From Oscillatoria sp. SIO1A7 (lineage in GTDB: Bacteria; Cyanobacteriota; Cyanobacteriia; Cyanobacteriales; Laspinemataceae), in NCBI GenBank assembly GCA_010672965.1, contig JAAHFN010000012.1:62886-126885 (forward strand): DNA of 64,000 nucleotides, written 5' to 3'. The position numbers and the translations under genes were made by a program. A model generated the notes under the pieces. The model was not told where the DNA came from. It worked only from the letters and a program-made list of their open reading frames with translations, and did no database searches. Below, piece by piece: positions 17,534 to 26,623 of the stretch (the first letter of the stretch is position 1; the number at the start of each line of letters is the position of its first letter).

Positions 17534-18271
17534 ATGGATTCACAATTATTAAATACTATGCCAAGCCCTACACAGACAGAGCAGAATAGTGCATCGATAC
17601 CGGCCAACGAGCCTACCTGGTTTCAGGTCGAGTTTGTTGGCTGTATGGAAATGCTGGCAGATGCTAGGACAACGGCTGAGTATTTTGACGCCCATGAAGG
17701 TTGGTTTCGTCGCTGTGCCCGCCCGATGAAAGCGGATCTCATTGCTGAAAATGCTTATGCGCTGACAATTGGAAAGTTTGGGGCTATGGGCTATGACTTA
17801 GAGCCGAAAGTAGGTCTGCATTTGCTGCCCCAGCAAGAGTTAACGTACCGAATTGAAACCGTTGCCATACCAGATTACACCCCTCCAGGATATGAAGTTG
17901 ACTTTAGAGCGGTGCAAAATTTGGTAGAAGTGCCGGGAGAGTTAGAGTCCGAAGCAGGTCGAGACATTGAGGAAAAGATTACCCGCGTAGAGTGGCACTT
18001 GGATCTAAGAGTGGGGGTTTGCTTTCCCCAGTTTATTCGCAAGCTACCCCAAGATGCAGTTCAAAAAACAGGCGATCGCCTCCTAGCTCGGATCGTCAAA
18101 ATGATTTCCCATCGCTTAACCTACAAGGTGCAGGAAGATTTTCATAGCACCTTGGGCGAAGCTTACTTGAAACTCTTTAAAAAAAGGTGGTCTCAAAGCA
18201 AAGGTCGCGGTGTTGCCGAACGAGTCATGCCCCCAGACAAGACCGCCGATAGCGATGGATTGCAAGAGTGA
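17534..18271 (+). CDS. DUF1997 domain protein
   Basis: 245 residues. The N-terminal ~28 residues are polar and probably disordered. Residues 30-220 show the pattern of DUF1997, found in cyanobacteria and plastids: FVGCMEMLADARTTAEYFD, RCARPMKADLIAENAYAL, GKFGAMGYDLEPKVGLHL, VEWHLDLRVGVCFPQFI and the late helix LLARIVKMISHRLTYKVQEDF. The fold is START/lipid-binding-like by my recollection, and the function is unsettled. The start at 17534 is ATG; Met9 is an alternative. A hairpin with a T run follows at 18446. Confidence 0.8.
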   Translation: MDSQLLNTMPSPTQTEQNSASIPANEPTWFQVEFVGCMEMLADARTTAEYFDAHEGWFRRCARPMKADLIAENAYALTIGKFGAMGYDLEPKVGLHLLPQQELTYRIETVAIPDYTPPGYEVDFRAVQNLVEVPGELESEAGRDIEEKITRVEWHLDLRVGVCFPQFIRKLPQDAVQKTGDRLLARIVKMISHRLTYKVQEDFHSTLGEAYLKLFKKRWSQSKGRGVAERVMPPDKTADSDGLQE

Positions 18272-18445
18272 GCAATCGCTATAGCAATTCCAAGCAAAAT
18301 AAGTAGTCGGTAGTCACTCGATTGCAGCATTGCCCGGGTAGGGGCGATTTTGCCCTACAGGCAAACTTTAAGTTTCCCTAGCCAAAATATGCGTAGGTAG
18401 TGCTATACAACAATAGGCAAGATTGCATAAGAAAAATCCCCCCAA

Positions 18446-18470
18446 CCCCCCTTTGAAAGGGGGGCTTTTT
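18446..18470 (+). terminator. C6/G6 hairpin with T run
   Basis: CCCCCC-TTTGAAA-GGGGGG followed by CTTTTT, downstream of the DUF1997 gene. The same CCCCCC(TTxxAAA)GGGGGG theme occurs at 9211. It may be a repeat used as a terminator. Confidence 0.6.
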
Positions 18471-18528
18471 GGAGGGAGCATTTCACTTGTGTAAGTAACG
18501 AGATCGAAAATCGAGTAATGTCAGAAAA

Positions 18529-18999
18529 TTACATATTGCTGACGAGCTTAAAAACGATTTGCATCCCGGTAACGGCTTGCCAGCCAAAGAGCAGGACCAC
18601 AATCATATTCAAACCAACGTGAGTAACGCGGGCCCATGTTATTCCTTTTTGGACGAAGGGAGCCATAGAGGCCGAGGTGGCGATTAGTCCAGTCATGCCT
18701 AGGCCGACTAGGAGGTGAGGCTCTACGAACAACTTGCCATGGTTAATATAAGTAGCCGCCATACCGCCTATGGTGCCCAAAACCATAAAGGCTAGGAGTA
18801 CGGAACCCACTTGGTAGTGCTTCACGTTATATTTACCCTTAATAAGTTCTTTCTTGGCTTCGCCCCCGGCTTGTCGGGTGCGTTTTGCTTTAATGCCCAG
18901 AAAGAGAGCATAGATGGTCGTGCCAAACAAAACCCACATTAGCAGGGGATGGAAAGAAAGAAGTACCGCTTGTAAGGGTGCAGGCAGTTCAATACTCAT
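18529..18999 (-). CDS. DUF4079 family integral membrane protein
   Basis: 156 residues with four hydrophobic segments: SFHPLLMWVLFGTTIYALFL, YQVGSVLLAFMVLGTIGGMA, LLVGLGMTGLIATSASMAPF and VTHVGLNMIVVLLFGWQAV. The conserved His residues (FHP, KHYQ, EPH, THVG) near membrane ends resemble a small cytochrome b561-like or photosystem-associated helix bundle. DUF4079 proteins are typical of cyanobacteria and plants and are probably thylakoid located. The short basic loop KAKRTRQAGGEAKKELIKGK lies between helices 1 and 2. The gene is transcribed toward the DUF1997 gene. Confidence 0.85.
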   Translation of the reverse strand: MSIELPAPLQAVLLSFHPLLMWVLFGTTIYALFLGIKAKRTRQAGGEAKKELIKGKYNVKHYQVGSVLLAFMVLGTIGGMAATYINHGKLFVEPHLLVGLGMTGLIATSASMAPFVQKGITWARVTHVGLNMIVVLLFGWQAVTGMQIVFKLVSNM

Positions 19000-19137
19000 A
19001 GCGTTCTCTCTGGCTAAAGGATCTTAAAAAAACTTACCACAAAACAGGACGCCCGCTTTGCAAATGTTCCATATTCCCTTACTCTAGGAGCAACCCCATT
19101 AGTTGGATTGCCCAATTGCCAAAGAACGAGGCATATA

Positions 19138-20511
19138 ATGTCGTCAATGCAGGACGTTTTATTAATCCAGGCCGCTAGGATTGGCCAAATTGCTAATATT
19201 CCAGCATTAATTGCTCGCGGTGCTGACGTTAACGCCCGAGATAGAGAAGGCACCACAGCGTTAATGTTTGCAGCAGAAAAAGGCTACACGGAAATAGTTC
19301 GAGTTTTGACCCAGGCCGGTGCCGATATTAATTTGGTCAGAAGTAGGTTTGGGGTGACTGCCTTGATGCTGGCAGCGGCGAGCGATCGCACTGATGTGGT
19401 GCGATTTTTGGTAGGCAATGGTGCCAATGTCAATGCTACCAATGACGATAGAAGCACGGCCCTAATGGCAGCAGCAATGAAAGGCAACAGCACTGTGTTA
19501 CAAATATTGCTAGATGCCGGTGCCGATCCTAATATGAGGGACCAAGATGAAGATACGGCGCTTTCGTTGGCGATCGCCCATAACCACCCCAAGATAGTAG
19601 AAGCTTTATTGGAGGCCGGTGCATCCCTTAGGGATATTGAAGCTAGCCCTGCTCTGTTTCGGGCAGTAGAAGCAGGGGATGCGACAATTGTAAAAATATT
19701 GCTAGCAAAAAGCAAGGTCGTCAATCAAGTTAATCCAAATGGCGAAACAGTTTTAATGCTGGGAGCGGATCTGGGTCGAAAGGAGATAATAGAAGCGTTG
19801 CTTGCTGGTGGAGCCGATGTGAATGCTAAAAACTTTGATGGCAATACCGCTCTTATGGCAGGGGTTGCTGGGGGCCATATTGAGGTTGTTAGGGTTTTAT
19901 TAGATGCTGGTGCGGATATCAATGCTGAAGATAAAGATGGCGAGACAGCTTTAAATCTAGCAGTGGTAGAAGGCTATACCGACGAGGTGAACTTGCTTCT
20001 CGAACGAGGAGCCGATTTCCAAAGGCGCAATCAACTGGGGGATACCCCTTTGCTTGTCGCTGCTTTACACGGATATAGGGAAATTGTGGAGGCACTGGTG
20101 CAAAAGGGCGCAGATTATAAAGCAAAGAATTTTGGAGCGACTCCGCTAACTTTGGCCGCCGTCCAAGGACATCTGGATACCCTGAAAGTGTTGTTGGAGG
20201 CAGGAGCGGATCCTAATACGCGAGCCTCCGATGGTAAAACAGCGCTGATGAAGGCAGCAGATAAGAATCTGACCCGGGTAATGAAAGCATTAATTGAATC
20301 CGGGGCAGATGTTAATCTGCAAGATGATGCGGGAGCAACGGCTCTAATGTGGGCGGCTCATCGGGGTTATATAGAAGCAGTGGAGCTGTTGATTTCTGCC
20401 GGTGCAGATGTCAATATAAAGAACCGGGGCGGTTATACGGCAATGACTATAGCCGAGTTTAATGGGTACAAAAAAGTAGTGCGAGCGATCGAGCAAGCTG
20501 GGGCGAAATAG
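19138..20511 (+). CDS. Ankyrin-repeat protein (about 13 repeats)
   Basis: 457 residues from the ATG at 19138, chosen over 19108 because GAGG precedes it by about eight bases and repeat 1 starts at once (LIQAARIGQIANIPALIARG). Almost the whole chain is made of 33-residue ankyrin units with GADVNARDREGTTALMFAAE, GYTEIVRVLxxAGAD and similar. Repeat 6 is degenerate (ASLRDIEASPALFRAVEAGD). No signal peptide or other domain is present, so it is likely a cytoplasmic protein-binding scaffold. Repeat-to-repeat DNA similarity is moderate, which points to an old array. The partner is unknown. Confidence 0.93.
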   Translation: MSSMQDVLLIQAARIGQIANIPALIARGADVNARDREGTTALMFAAEKGYTEIVRVLTQAGADINLVRSRFGVTALMLAAASDRTDVVRFLVGNGANVNATNDDRSTALMAAAMKGNSTVLQILLDAGADPNMRDQDEDTALSLAIAHNHPKIVEALLEAGASLRDIEASPALFRAVEAGDATIVKILLAKSKVVNQVNPNGETVLMLGADLGRKEIIEALLAGGADVNAKNFDGNTALMAGVAGGHIEVVRVLLDAGADINAEDKDGETALNLAVVEGYTDEVNLLLERGADFQRRNQLGDTPLLVAALHGYREIVEALVQKGADYKAKNFGATPLTLAAVQGHLDTLKVLLEAGADPNTRASDGKTALMKAADKNLTRVMKALIESGADVNLQDDAGATALMWAAHRGYIEAVELLISAGADVNIKNRGGYTAMTIAEFNGYKKVVRAIEQAGAK

Positions 20512-20794
20512 CACTTCCTGTGGCGTTGGGCGCTTCGCCCAACAGCTTTCAGCAGCTCCGCCTTGGGGCTCAGGAGGACGCCTGTCCTACGGAGGGTTTC
20601 AAATTGTATGGGTATTTAACTGGATTTGATATAAGCTTTCAGCAGTCCTAGTTAAGGCTTGACCATAACTCAAACGAATAAGCATTCAGCAGTCCTAGCT
20701 CAGTCCAGGGCTTGCTGAATCCTAAAAACCACGGGGGGATTGCCCCTACAAAGATCGGATCTGGATATTTTGTGTAAGTCCTGGCAAAGAAAAA
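20512..20794. repeat. Fragments of palindromic elements
   Basis: Contains GGAGGACGCCTGTCCTACGG and the single end ATTTAACTGGATTTGATAT (half of family A), plus two copies of AGCTTTCAGCAGTCCTAG/GCATTCAGCAGTCCTAG. No gene. Both flanking genes end here (convergent). Confidence 0.55.
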
Positions 20795-21841
20795 TTAATC
20801 ATTTGCCTCGATCGCTTTCCATACTGCCTGCAATAAAGGTTCTAATCCCGCCCGAGTAACGGCGGAAATAGGGAAGACGGAGACTGTCGATTCTCCTATA
20901 AAAACGCTTTGCGACTCTCCTACAAAGCTTCGCGCAAGCTGTTGCAGCTCGGCAATAACTGCTGCTATCTCTTCATCGGAGCGATTGCTAGCATCTATTT
21001 TATTTAAGCCTAAAATTTGCGGCCGCTCCACCAAAGAACGCCCGTAAGCTGCTAACTCTTGCTGAATGGCATTATAATCGGCGATCGGGTCGTCAGCCGT
21101 AATATCAATCAAATGCAGCAGCACTCTGGTTCGTTCAATATGGCGCAAAAACTCATGGCCGAGACCGGCACCTAAATGGGCTCCTTCTATTAGTCCGGGA
21201 ATATCGGCAAATAAAGTACCGTCGCCGGTGGGCTTGCGGACTACGCCCAAATTAGGAATTAAAGTTGTAAACGGATAGTCTGCTACTTTTGGTCGTGCGG
21301 AAGAAAGAGCTGAAATCAAAGTTGATTTGCCAGCATTTGGTTTGCCAATAATCCCCACTTCCGCTAATAATTTTAATTCCAAACGCAGCAGTCTTTTTTC
21401 TCCGGGCAGTCCTGGCAAAGCGTGTTCTGGGGCGCGGTTGCTATTGCTGAGAAAATGCTTGTTTCCCAAACCGCCCTTACCGCCGGAAGCCACAACTAAA
21501 GTTTGCTCCGGTTCCACTAGGTCGCCAATGAGTTCGCTGCTGTTGGCGTCATAGACTACAGTACCTACGGGAACTTTTAATAAAAGATCGCTCCCTTGAG
21601 CCCCAGTCCGATTCTTTGGTCCTCCACGATACCCATCTGAAGCTTTGACTTGGCGTCTATATTTAAAATCCAGTAGAGTTTGCAGATTTTCTGCGGCGGT
21701 CAAAATCACCGAACCCCCTTTGCCGCCGTTGCCACCAGCCGGTCCGCCTGCGGGAACGTATTTCTCTCGTCGGAAGGCTACAATTCCGTCCCCACCCTTA
21801 CCTCCTTCTACTTCTATTTCAGCTAGATCTATAAATTGCAT
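20795..21841 (-). CDS. obgE: GTPase ObgE/CgtA
   Basis: 348 residues. This is an essential GTPase acting on 50S ribosome assembly and the stringent response. The N-terminal Gly-rich Obg fold (residues 1-158: [36 protein letters not shown]) is followed by the GTP-binding domain: G1 GKPNAGKST, switch [13 protein letters not shown]3 [21 protein letters not shown]4 LNKID and G5 ISAVTRAG. The C-terminal extension typical of some bacteria is absent. The ATG at 21841 gives the canonical start [19 protein letters not shown]. The gene appears to be monocistronic. Confidence 0.97.
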   Translation of the reverse strand: MQFIDLAEIEVEGGKGGDGIVAFRREKYVPAGGPAGGNGGKGGSVILTAAENLQTLLDFKYRRQVKASDGYRGGPKNRTGAQGSDLLLKVPVGTVVYDANSSELIGDLVEPEQTLVVASGGKGGLGNKHFLSNSNRAPEHALPGLPGEKRLLRLELKLLAEVGIIGKPNAGKSTLISALSSARPKVADYPFTTLIPNLGVVRKPTGDGTLFADIPGLIEGAHLGAGLGHEFLRHIERTRVLLHLIDITADDPIADYNAIQQELAAYGRSLVERPQILGLNKIDASNRSDEEIAAVIAELQQLARSFVGESQSVFIGESTVSVFPISAVTRAGLEPLLQAVWKAIEAND

Positions 21842-21917
21842 GACTATTAAAAACTATAGAACAGTTAGCAAGAGAGCGGTCAGCCAGAAAGCTGCGATCG
21901 AAGGGGAGCATTCAATT

Positions 21918-22007
21918 CAGGACTTATGCAGAGATACAATTTGAACTGTGTGCCGCACCGCGCACCAAACTATATATAATTAAATCGTCCAATTTGCGTA
22001 AGTCCTG
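21918..22007. repeat. Palindromic element, family F (copy 2)
   Basis: CAGGACTTATGCA and, inverted, TTTGCGTAAGTCCTG bound about 90 bases with an inner GTGCCGCACCGCGCACC. It is followed by a second GTAAGTCCTG, perhaps a slippage product. Confidence 0.6.
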
Positions 22008-22122
22008 TAAGTCCTGCAATTAATGCACCCAAACAAAGAGCCAATAATTCGATCGCTGTAGGATATCGGCTCTCAGCAGTCAGCCAAAAAGCTATTCCTT
22101 GCTGAGAGCTGGCTGCCGATCG

Positions 22123-22836
22123 CTAACAATAAGGCGTTACATCTTCTCCGCAGTCATCCGCCAAATATGACAAAGCGCGGAAACGCAGACCCACCAATTG
22201 ATCGTAAAGAGGATTGAGCTTGCACATTGGCGGAATATGCACTAGCTTACGACCAAAAAGGGTGATATCCCGCTCAAAGGGACATTGAGGGGGAACCAAC
22301 TTGCACAAGAATCGAGCCACCCTCGGATCGTGGATTTCTAAATCATCGAGCCAATGTCGCATCGGAGCCAGAACATCAAGATGCGGGTGCAATTCTTGTC
22401 CGTCTGGTGCTGCTAGAGGTACCCCTGCCAAGCCGATCGCTACTCCATCGCCGTTTTGGGATTTGCGGTCTTCCAAAGTATGACGCAGGGCATCTAGGGC
22501 ATCAATTTTTTGCCCCAGAGCCTCGCAAAGTTGATGGAGCAGTTCATCCTCGGGGGGAGAATAGATGCCATCTGCCAATGCGACCATCACTGCAGTTCTC
22601 AAAAAATTCTGCGCGATCGCATCGTCTTTCCCCAGAACTGCTGCTAATTCTTGAGTTCCAATCGGTTCCAGACAGCTCACATCTACTTGGGGAGCCAATT
22701 CGGTCTCGGTAAGTTCGGCAATCAGCTCCTGCTCTTCCTCGTCGAAGTGGCCGTCTGCCCAGGCGATCGAGAGCAAGCCCCGCAGCCAAACAGAAATCTG
22801 CTCGTCAGTTAGAGAACTTTGAAGTACGCTAGTCAT
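22123..22836 (-). CDS. TerB-like plus Mo-dependent nitrogenase C-terminal domain protein
   Basis: 237 residues in two parts. Residues 1-115 are a helical TerB-like domain (LLSIAWADGHFDEEEQELIAE, then MVALADGIYSPPEDELLHQL) with paired acidic DG..xxEE motifs that may bind a metal. Residues 145-237 match the small Cys-bearing domain named after the C-terminus of Mo-nitrogenase proteins (PMRHWLDDLEIHDPRVARFL, CKLVPPQCPFERDI, IPPMCKLNPLYDQLVGLRFR). This domain pair occurs in many cyanobacteria, including non-fixers, so it does not show nitrogen fixation. Function unknown. It starts at ATG 22836. Confidence 0.82.
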   Translation of the reverse strand: MTSVLQSSLTDEQISVWLRGLLSIAWADGHFDEEEQELIAELTETELAPQVDVSCLEPIGTQELAAVLGKDDAIAQNFLRTAVMVALADGIYSPPEDELLHQLCEALGQKIDALDALRHTLEDRKSQNGDGVAIGLAGVPLAAPDGQELHPHLDVLAPMRHWLDDLEIHDPRVARFLCKLVPPQCPFERDITLFGRKLVHIPPMCKLNPLYDQLVGLRFRALSYLADDCGEDVTPYC

Positions 22837-22889
22837 TATTTTGACAGTTACACTCTGCTCAATTCCATCGTAGCCTCTGCTTCAAAGCT

Positions 22890-23045
22890 ACTTCAGACAA
22901 AAAATTTTAAAAATATTAAATATGTTTTAGTCTATTTTTACTATTTTCAATTTTTCTTAAAAAAACTTTACTTTTAGAGCCAATTTATAAAAAAATATTA
23001 AAACTTATAAAAAAATATAAGTAAAATATTAAGACTGCTGTCTGA
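22890..23045. other. Very AT-rich tract
   Basis: About 150 bases composed mainly of A/T runs (TTTTAAAAATATTAAATATG, AAAAAAATATTAAAAC). It lies upstream of the minus-strand TerB gene and probably contains its promoter region. No reading frame was seen. Confidence 0.5.
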
Positions 23046-23210
23046 GATACTATTTCGAGGCTAAGGGAGGCAATTTTGTCGAGGCAAGAAATACTGGATG
23101 TTTTTTTAACTCCAAGAAATTACTTACAGCGATCGCACTTAGGGAAACTTACCACAAAAATCACGCTAAATACGAGATAAACCTAACAAATTCAGCAAAA
23201 TTCAGACAGC

Positions 23211-23260
23211 ACAAAAAAATTGCGGATACCCTTACTCTCGAAAGAGACAGGAATATCCGC
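23211..23260 (-). terminator. Intrinsic terminator on the minus strand
   Basis: On the minus strand GCGGATA (23254-23260) pairs with TATCCGC (23222-23228). An inner TCTC/GAGA stem strengthens it, and AATTTTTTT follows. It lies about 195 bases downstream of the ycf65 stop. Confidence 0.7.
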
Positions 23261-23400
23261 GTCTAAAATGCTTTATGACATACGGCTAGAGTGTTGATTC
23301 TGAGGCTTGTTCGCGCCCCTATGGTGACTTTCCCTTGGATCGTTCCACCCGTACAACCCCGCTTCAGTGTGGTTTTGATGGGCCGGGGAGAGTACATTTA
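23261..23400 (-). ncRNA. Candidate non-coding RNA or long 3' UTR
   Basis: The sequence between the ycf65 stop and the minus-strand terminator is not STRR-like and has no reading frame. Its base composition (GGCCCATC, GAAGCGGGG, AGGGGCGCGAACAAGCC) suggests a structured RNA. It could be the 3' UTR of ycf65 or a separate small RNA. I could not match it to 6S RNA, SRP RNA or RNase P RNA. Confidence 0.3.
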
Positions 23401-23453
23401 AGAGAAGTTTCCCTACACTTGACACCCGACACCCCACACCCTAGGATAGGGCT

Positions 23454-23753
23454 CTAGCTGGTGCCAGTAAAAGTAAGATCGGGAAATCGTGCCTGGGCCT
23501 CAGATAGGGGACGGTTCCGACCCTCCTCTTGCCAATAGTTAATTACCTCTGTGGCTTTGTTTAATAACTCGACCCGCTCGATTTCGCCAATCCAGGTTTT
23601 GGCCTCCACTTCGTCTTTGAGTTCTTGCCAAGCATCGGATCTAGGCCAGAAGTAGTATTTTGTCAAAGGGCTATTGCCATTACCCACAACTTGGTCAACT
23701 GCAAGTGCCACGTCGTTCTCCAGCCAGAGAATTTTCAAAGTGAATTTTGACAA
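23454..23753 (-). CDS. ycf65: Probable 30S ribosomal protein PSRP-3 (Ycf65)
   Basis: 99 residues, the typical size. [20 protein letters not shown] opens the family, followed by [19 protein letters not shown] and [18 protein letters not shown]. This is a ribosome-associated protein shared by cyanobacteria and plastids. The start codon is TTG at 23753. GAGGAGGA lies five to seven bases upstream, and the family N-terminus begins exactly there. An ATG three bases earlier is in another frame and would give only 20 codons ([20 protein letters not shown]). That overlap may tune initiation. A terminator lies 195 bases downstream. Confidence 0.9.
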   Translation of the reverse strand: MSKFTLKILWLENDVALAVDQVVGNGNSPLTKYYFWPRSDAWQELKDEVEAKTWIGEIERVELLNKATEVINYWQEEGRNRPLSEAQARFPDLTFTGTS

Positions 23754-23866
23754 TCATTCCTCCTCAACGACTTTGTGCATTTCAATAAATGTCCAACTTC
23801 TCAGTATAGCATCTGTGCTTGAGATACAACTGTAAAAAAGGAAAATTGTATAGAGGCAAGCCAGGG

Positions 23867-24682
23867 ATGGAATCTACAGCAATAAAAGCGATCGCGGTTT
23901 TTGATATTGACGGAGTAGTACGGGATGTGGGCGGCTCTTATCGGCGAGCGATCGCCGACACCGTAGAGCATTTGACCGCTGGGGCCTACCGTCCCGCAAT
24001 CGCAGATATCGATGTTCTCAAATCTGAGGGTATCTGGAATAACGACTGGCAAGCTTCCCAAGAGCTGGTTTATAGGTATTTCGAGTCCCAGGGCCAGTCG
24101 CGCCAGGAAGTTACTCTCGACTATGAAACCCTGGTTGCTTTCTTTCAATCCCGCTATCGCGGTCCCGACAGCAACATAATGACGGGTTACATTTGTCAAG
24201 AGCCCGTATTAATAAAACCCGCTTATTTCACCAATCTTAGCCAAGCCGGAATTCTCTGGGGTTTTTTTAGCGGTGCCATGCGCGACGAATGTGCCTATGT
24301 CTTAGAGGGATCTCTGGGACTGAAAAAGCCGGTGGTAATTGCAATGGAAGATGCCCCCAGCAAACCAGATCCTACGGGACTTTTCGCTGCTGTCGAGCAA
24401 CTAGAAAAAAAACACCACTGCACCGCAAAAGTGCCGGTATTCTATGCAGGAGATACCGTAGCGGATATGTATGTTATTCGAGAAGCTCGCAAGCTAAGGG
24501 GCGATCGCTCCTGGCAAGCAATTGGCGTTTTGCCCCCTCACGTCTTAGAAACCCCCGAGCGCAGGGATTCATACAGCGCCACTCTCAAACAAGCAGGGGC
24601 TGCGACAGTCCTTAACGGGATGCAAGAACTGACCCCAGAGTTGATTAACAAATTGCTCGCCGATATCAATGGTCCGGCTTGA
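23867..24682 (+). CDS. HAD superfamily hydrolase (TIGR01548-like)
   Basis: 271 residues from the ATG at 23867; the in-frame ATG at 23819 lacks a ribosome site and family similarity. HAD motif I is FDIDGVVRD with the nucleophile/acid-base Asp pair. Motif II is FFSGAM, motif III the Lys in SKPDP, and motif IV AGDTVADMY with the metal Asp residues. A helical cap lies between motifs I and II. The layout fits the cyanobacterial/plant TIGR01548 subfamily of subclass IA phosphatases, whose substrate is not settled. No histidine-synthesis or sugar genes are nearby to suggest one. It is divergent from ycf65. Confidence 0.85.
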   Translation: MESTAIKAIAVFDIDGVVRDVGGSYRRAIADTVEHLTAGAYRPAIADIDVLKSEGIWNNDWQASQELVYRYFESQGQSRQEVTLDYETLVAFFQSRYRGPDSNIMTGYICQEPVLIKPAYFTNLSQAGILWGFFSGAMRDECAYVLEGSLGLKKPVVIAMEDAPSKPDPTGLFAAVEQLEKKHHCTAKVPVFYAGDTVADMYVIREARKLRGDRSWQAIGVLPPHVLETPERRDSYSATLKQAGAATVLNGMQELTPELINKLLADINGPA

Positions 24683-24689
24683 ATCTGAG

Positions 24690-24950
24690 GCGGGGGGGAA
24701 GGTGTGGGAAGGGTGGGAGGTGTGGACTTCTGAAAATTTTTCCCGCACTCCCCACACTCCCCACGGGAGCATTTCACTTTTGTAACGGGAAGCCCTCCGG
24801 GCTTTGTTTGTGTAGCCGCGCCTTTAGGCGTCAGGCGGCTAGATACGAAATTGAAATGCTCCCCTCCCCACACTCCCCACACTCCCCACACTCCCCACGC
24901 TCCCAATGCGAACATGCCCCCATGCCCCATGCCCCATTTCCTACATAGTT
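24690..24950. repeat. STRR runs around palindromic element G (copy 1)
   Basis: 24765-24863 is bounded by GGGAGCATTTCAC and, inverted, TTGAAATGCTCCC, with AGCCGCGCCTTTAGGCGTCAG inside. The same 99-base element lies at 54248-54347 with about 95 % identity. CCCACACTCC heptamers flank both ends. Confidence 0.7.
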
Positions 24951-25775
24951 TTAGCGCGAAAGTTTCAGAAAACCTTCTAGAGCCCTTACCATTTTAGGGG
25001 GCCAGCGGCGGACGCCAGCAACCCAATCGGTGCTTTTGTAGCGAGGATCTAGTCCATAGGCCGCCACCCAGTTACTTTCTGCTTCTCCTAATTGTCCCTG
25101 AGCCCATAGAGCAGCAGTCAGAGCAGCGCGCATATCCGCAAATTGGGTATATTTGCGCGCTAGATTTTTCATTGTGGCAATTGCTAAGTCGGTCTCGCCA
25201 ATCTGATATAAGGCTAAAGCATAGTTGCCACGGGCAAAGGCGTAGTTAGGAGCCAGTTCGCTTGCTTTTTTGTAGTCGGCGATCGCTGCTTGCCATTGCC
25301 CAGAACCCGCTTTTGCATTGCCTCGGTTATTGTAGGCCAATGGGTCAAACTCATCGAGAGATAGCGCCCGGTTATAGTCGGCGATCGCATCTTCCCAGCG
25401 CCCCAGTCCTTCCAAAGCCACCCCGCGATTTATATAAACATCAGGCACCTCAGGAGCCAAAGAAATAGCCCGCTCGTAGTCTTCTAGAGCCTCTTCCAAC
25501 TTATTTTGGCTCGTTCGCACGTTACCCCGGTTGCTCCAAATCGCCGGGTTTTCGGGAAACTGCTCTAGAATCTGGCTCAAGTAGGACTCTGCTGTACTCA
25601 AATCCCCTGCATCGATCGCCTCGAAAGCTTTGTTAAAGAGTGCCTCTGCCTGGGAAATCTGCTCCTGGGATACCGCTCTTGGCTGGGCCTGAGCCATTGC
25701 CCAAGGAACAGTCCCCAGCCAAATTCCCATACTTGCAACCCAGACACATAACAGCCGCAGAATTATACTTATCAT
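24951..25775 (-). CDS. Exported TPR-repeat protein
   Basis: 274 residues from the ATG at 25775. The frame extends up to 25862, but only the Met at 25775 opens a signal peptide (MISIILRLLCVWVASMGIWL, cleavage near AMAQA). Five or six 34-residue TPR units follow (AIWSNRGNVRTSQNKLEEAL, DVYINRGVALEGLGRWEDAI, LAYNNRGNAKAGSGQWQAAI). The protein probably resides in the periplasm or thylakoid lumen as an assembly or interaction factor. The C-terminus (WVAGVRRWPPKMVRALEGFL) resembles that of lumenal TPR proteins in cyanobacteria. It is convergent with the HAD gene. Confidence 0.85.
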   Translation of the reverse strand: MISIILRLLCVWVASMGIWLGTVPWAMAQAQPRAVSQEQISQAEALFNKAFEAIDAGDLSTAESYLSQILEQFPENPAIWSNRGNVRTSQNKLEEALEDYERAISLAPEVPDVYINRGVALEGLGRWEDAIADYNRALSLDEFDPLAYNNRGNAKAGSGQWQAAIADYKKASELAPNYAFARGNYALALYQIGETDLAIATMKNLARKYTQFADMRAALTAALWAQGQLGEAESNWVAAYGLDPRYKSTDWVAGVRRWPPKMVRALEGFLKLSR

Positions 25776-25893
25776 TTCAGTTCGCCAACAACAATATCTG
25801 CCCATATAGGACATCGGAAGGAGACGCTTGGCAATAGGGAAATTTGCCGCTATGAGTTCCATTCCCTGCTCCGAAGCTGCTATATTGCAATCT

Positions 25894-26319
25894 TGGCAGT
25901 TTTAAGTCAGAGGCAACCAACTCTCCTTTATAACTTCTGGCGGCGTTCAACCCCTAGCAGAACTAATAGTCGATCCGGTTCGCTTGGTCATTGACTTGTC
26001 CGGGACTACCCTAGGAAATCCGGGTGGGACAACCAGACCGCCAGACCGCCCGCATTGTCGTTGAATTAGCTCGCGGCTATACCCTAGATACCGAACAAAT
26101 CAAATTTCAGGGAATTTCTCCGAGTCAGTGGACGGTAAACTTACCCGCCCCCCAGCAACAATAGCGAATTGGTGGTGACAGCAGATCGACCCCTATCCTA
26201 CAGCAGTGGCTCGGACCGGCGAACCGCCTCCTCGCATCCTCAGCAATCCGACCCAGCGCCGTCGCATGGCGAGAGCGATCGCTCGCGGTATTATCCGCTA
26301 TGTCCGAGGTAATTCCTAA
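25894..26319 (+). pseudogene. Remnant of an AMIN-domain N-acetylmuramoyl-L-alanine amidase
   Basis: Translated pieces recover the AMIN domain: GNQLSFITSGGVQPLAELIV, then DPVRLVIDLSGTTLG. After a shift comes TARIVVELARGYTLDTEQIK, then FQGISPSQWTVNLPAPQ. After a stop and the loss of the whole middle, an amidase C-terminus appears: RILSNPTQRRRMARAIARGI, ending IRYVRGNS and TAA at 26317. Zn-binding and catalytic parts are missing, so the gene is dead. AMIN amidases split the peptide from murein at the septum; another copy must serve the cell. Confidence 0.75.
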
Positions 26320-26610
26320 AGCAATTTATAATAAATTGCAATAAATATAGCGTTTCTAGCTTTAATGCTATACCCATTAAATCTAGAAACCAAACAACCC
26401 AGTTTCTCTATAGACATCCATTATGAGAACGTATAATAAACGCCATATCGGGAGAGAGGGGGAAGGGTAGAAAGAGATAAAAAGGGGAAATCTACCCATA
26501 CAATCCCGCTAACTTTACAGAAACTTAATTTAAAATGTATCTTGATTAACAAGAAATAGGCAAAACTGGCCTAGAATAAAACCAGATAGTTTATTATGGG
26601 GATGCCTCTC
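26320..26610. other. Intergenic, no gene recognised
   Basis: AT-rich sequence with a TATAATAAATTGCAATAAATATA tract near 26327 and no open frame. It separates the amidase remnant from the family A element. Confidence 0.3.
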
Positions 26611-26623
26611 CCTTAGATCGAAT

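Noticed and set aside
18529..23000. Nitrogen fixation capacity suggested by the Mo-nitrogenase C-terminal domain
   Set aside because: This TerB-linked domain occurs in cyanobacteria without nitrogenase, and no nif gene is present in the window.
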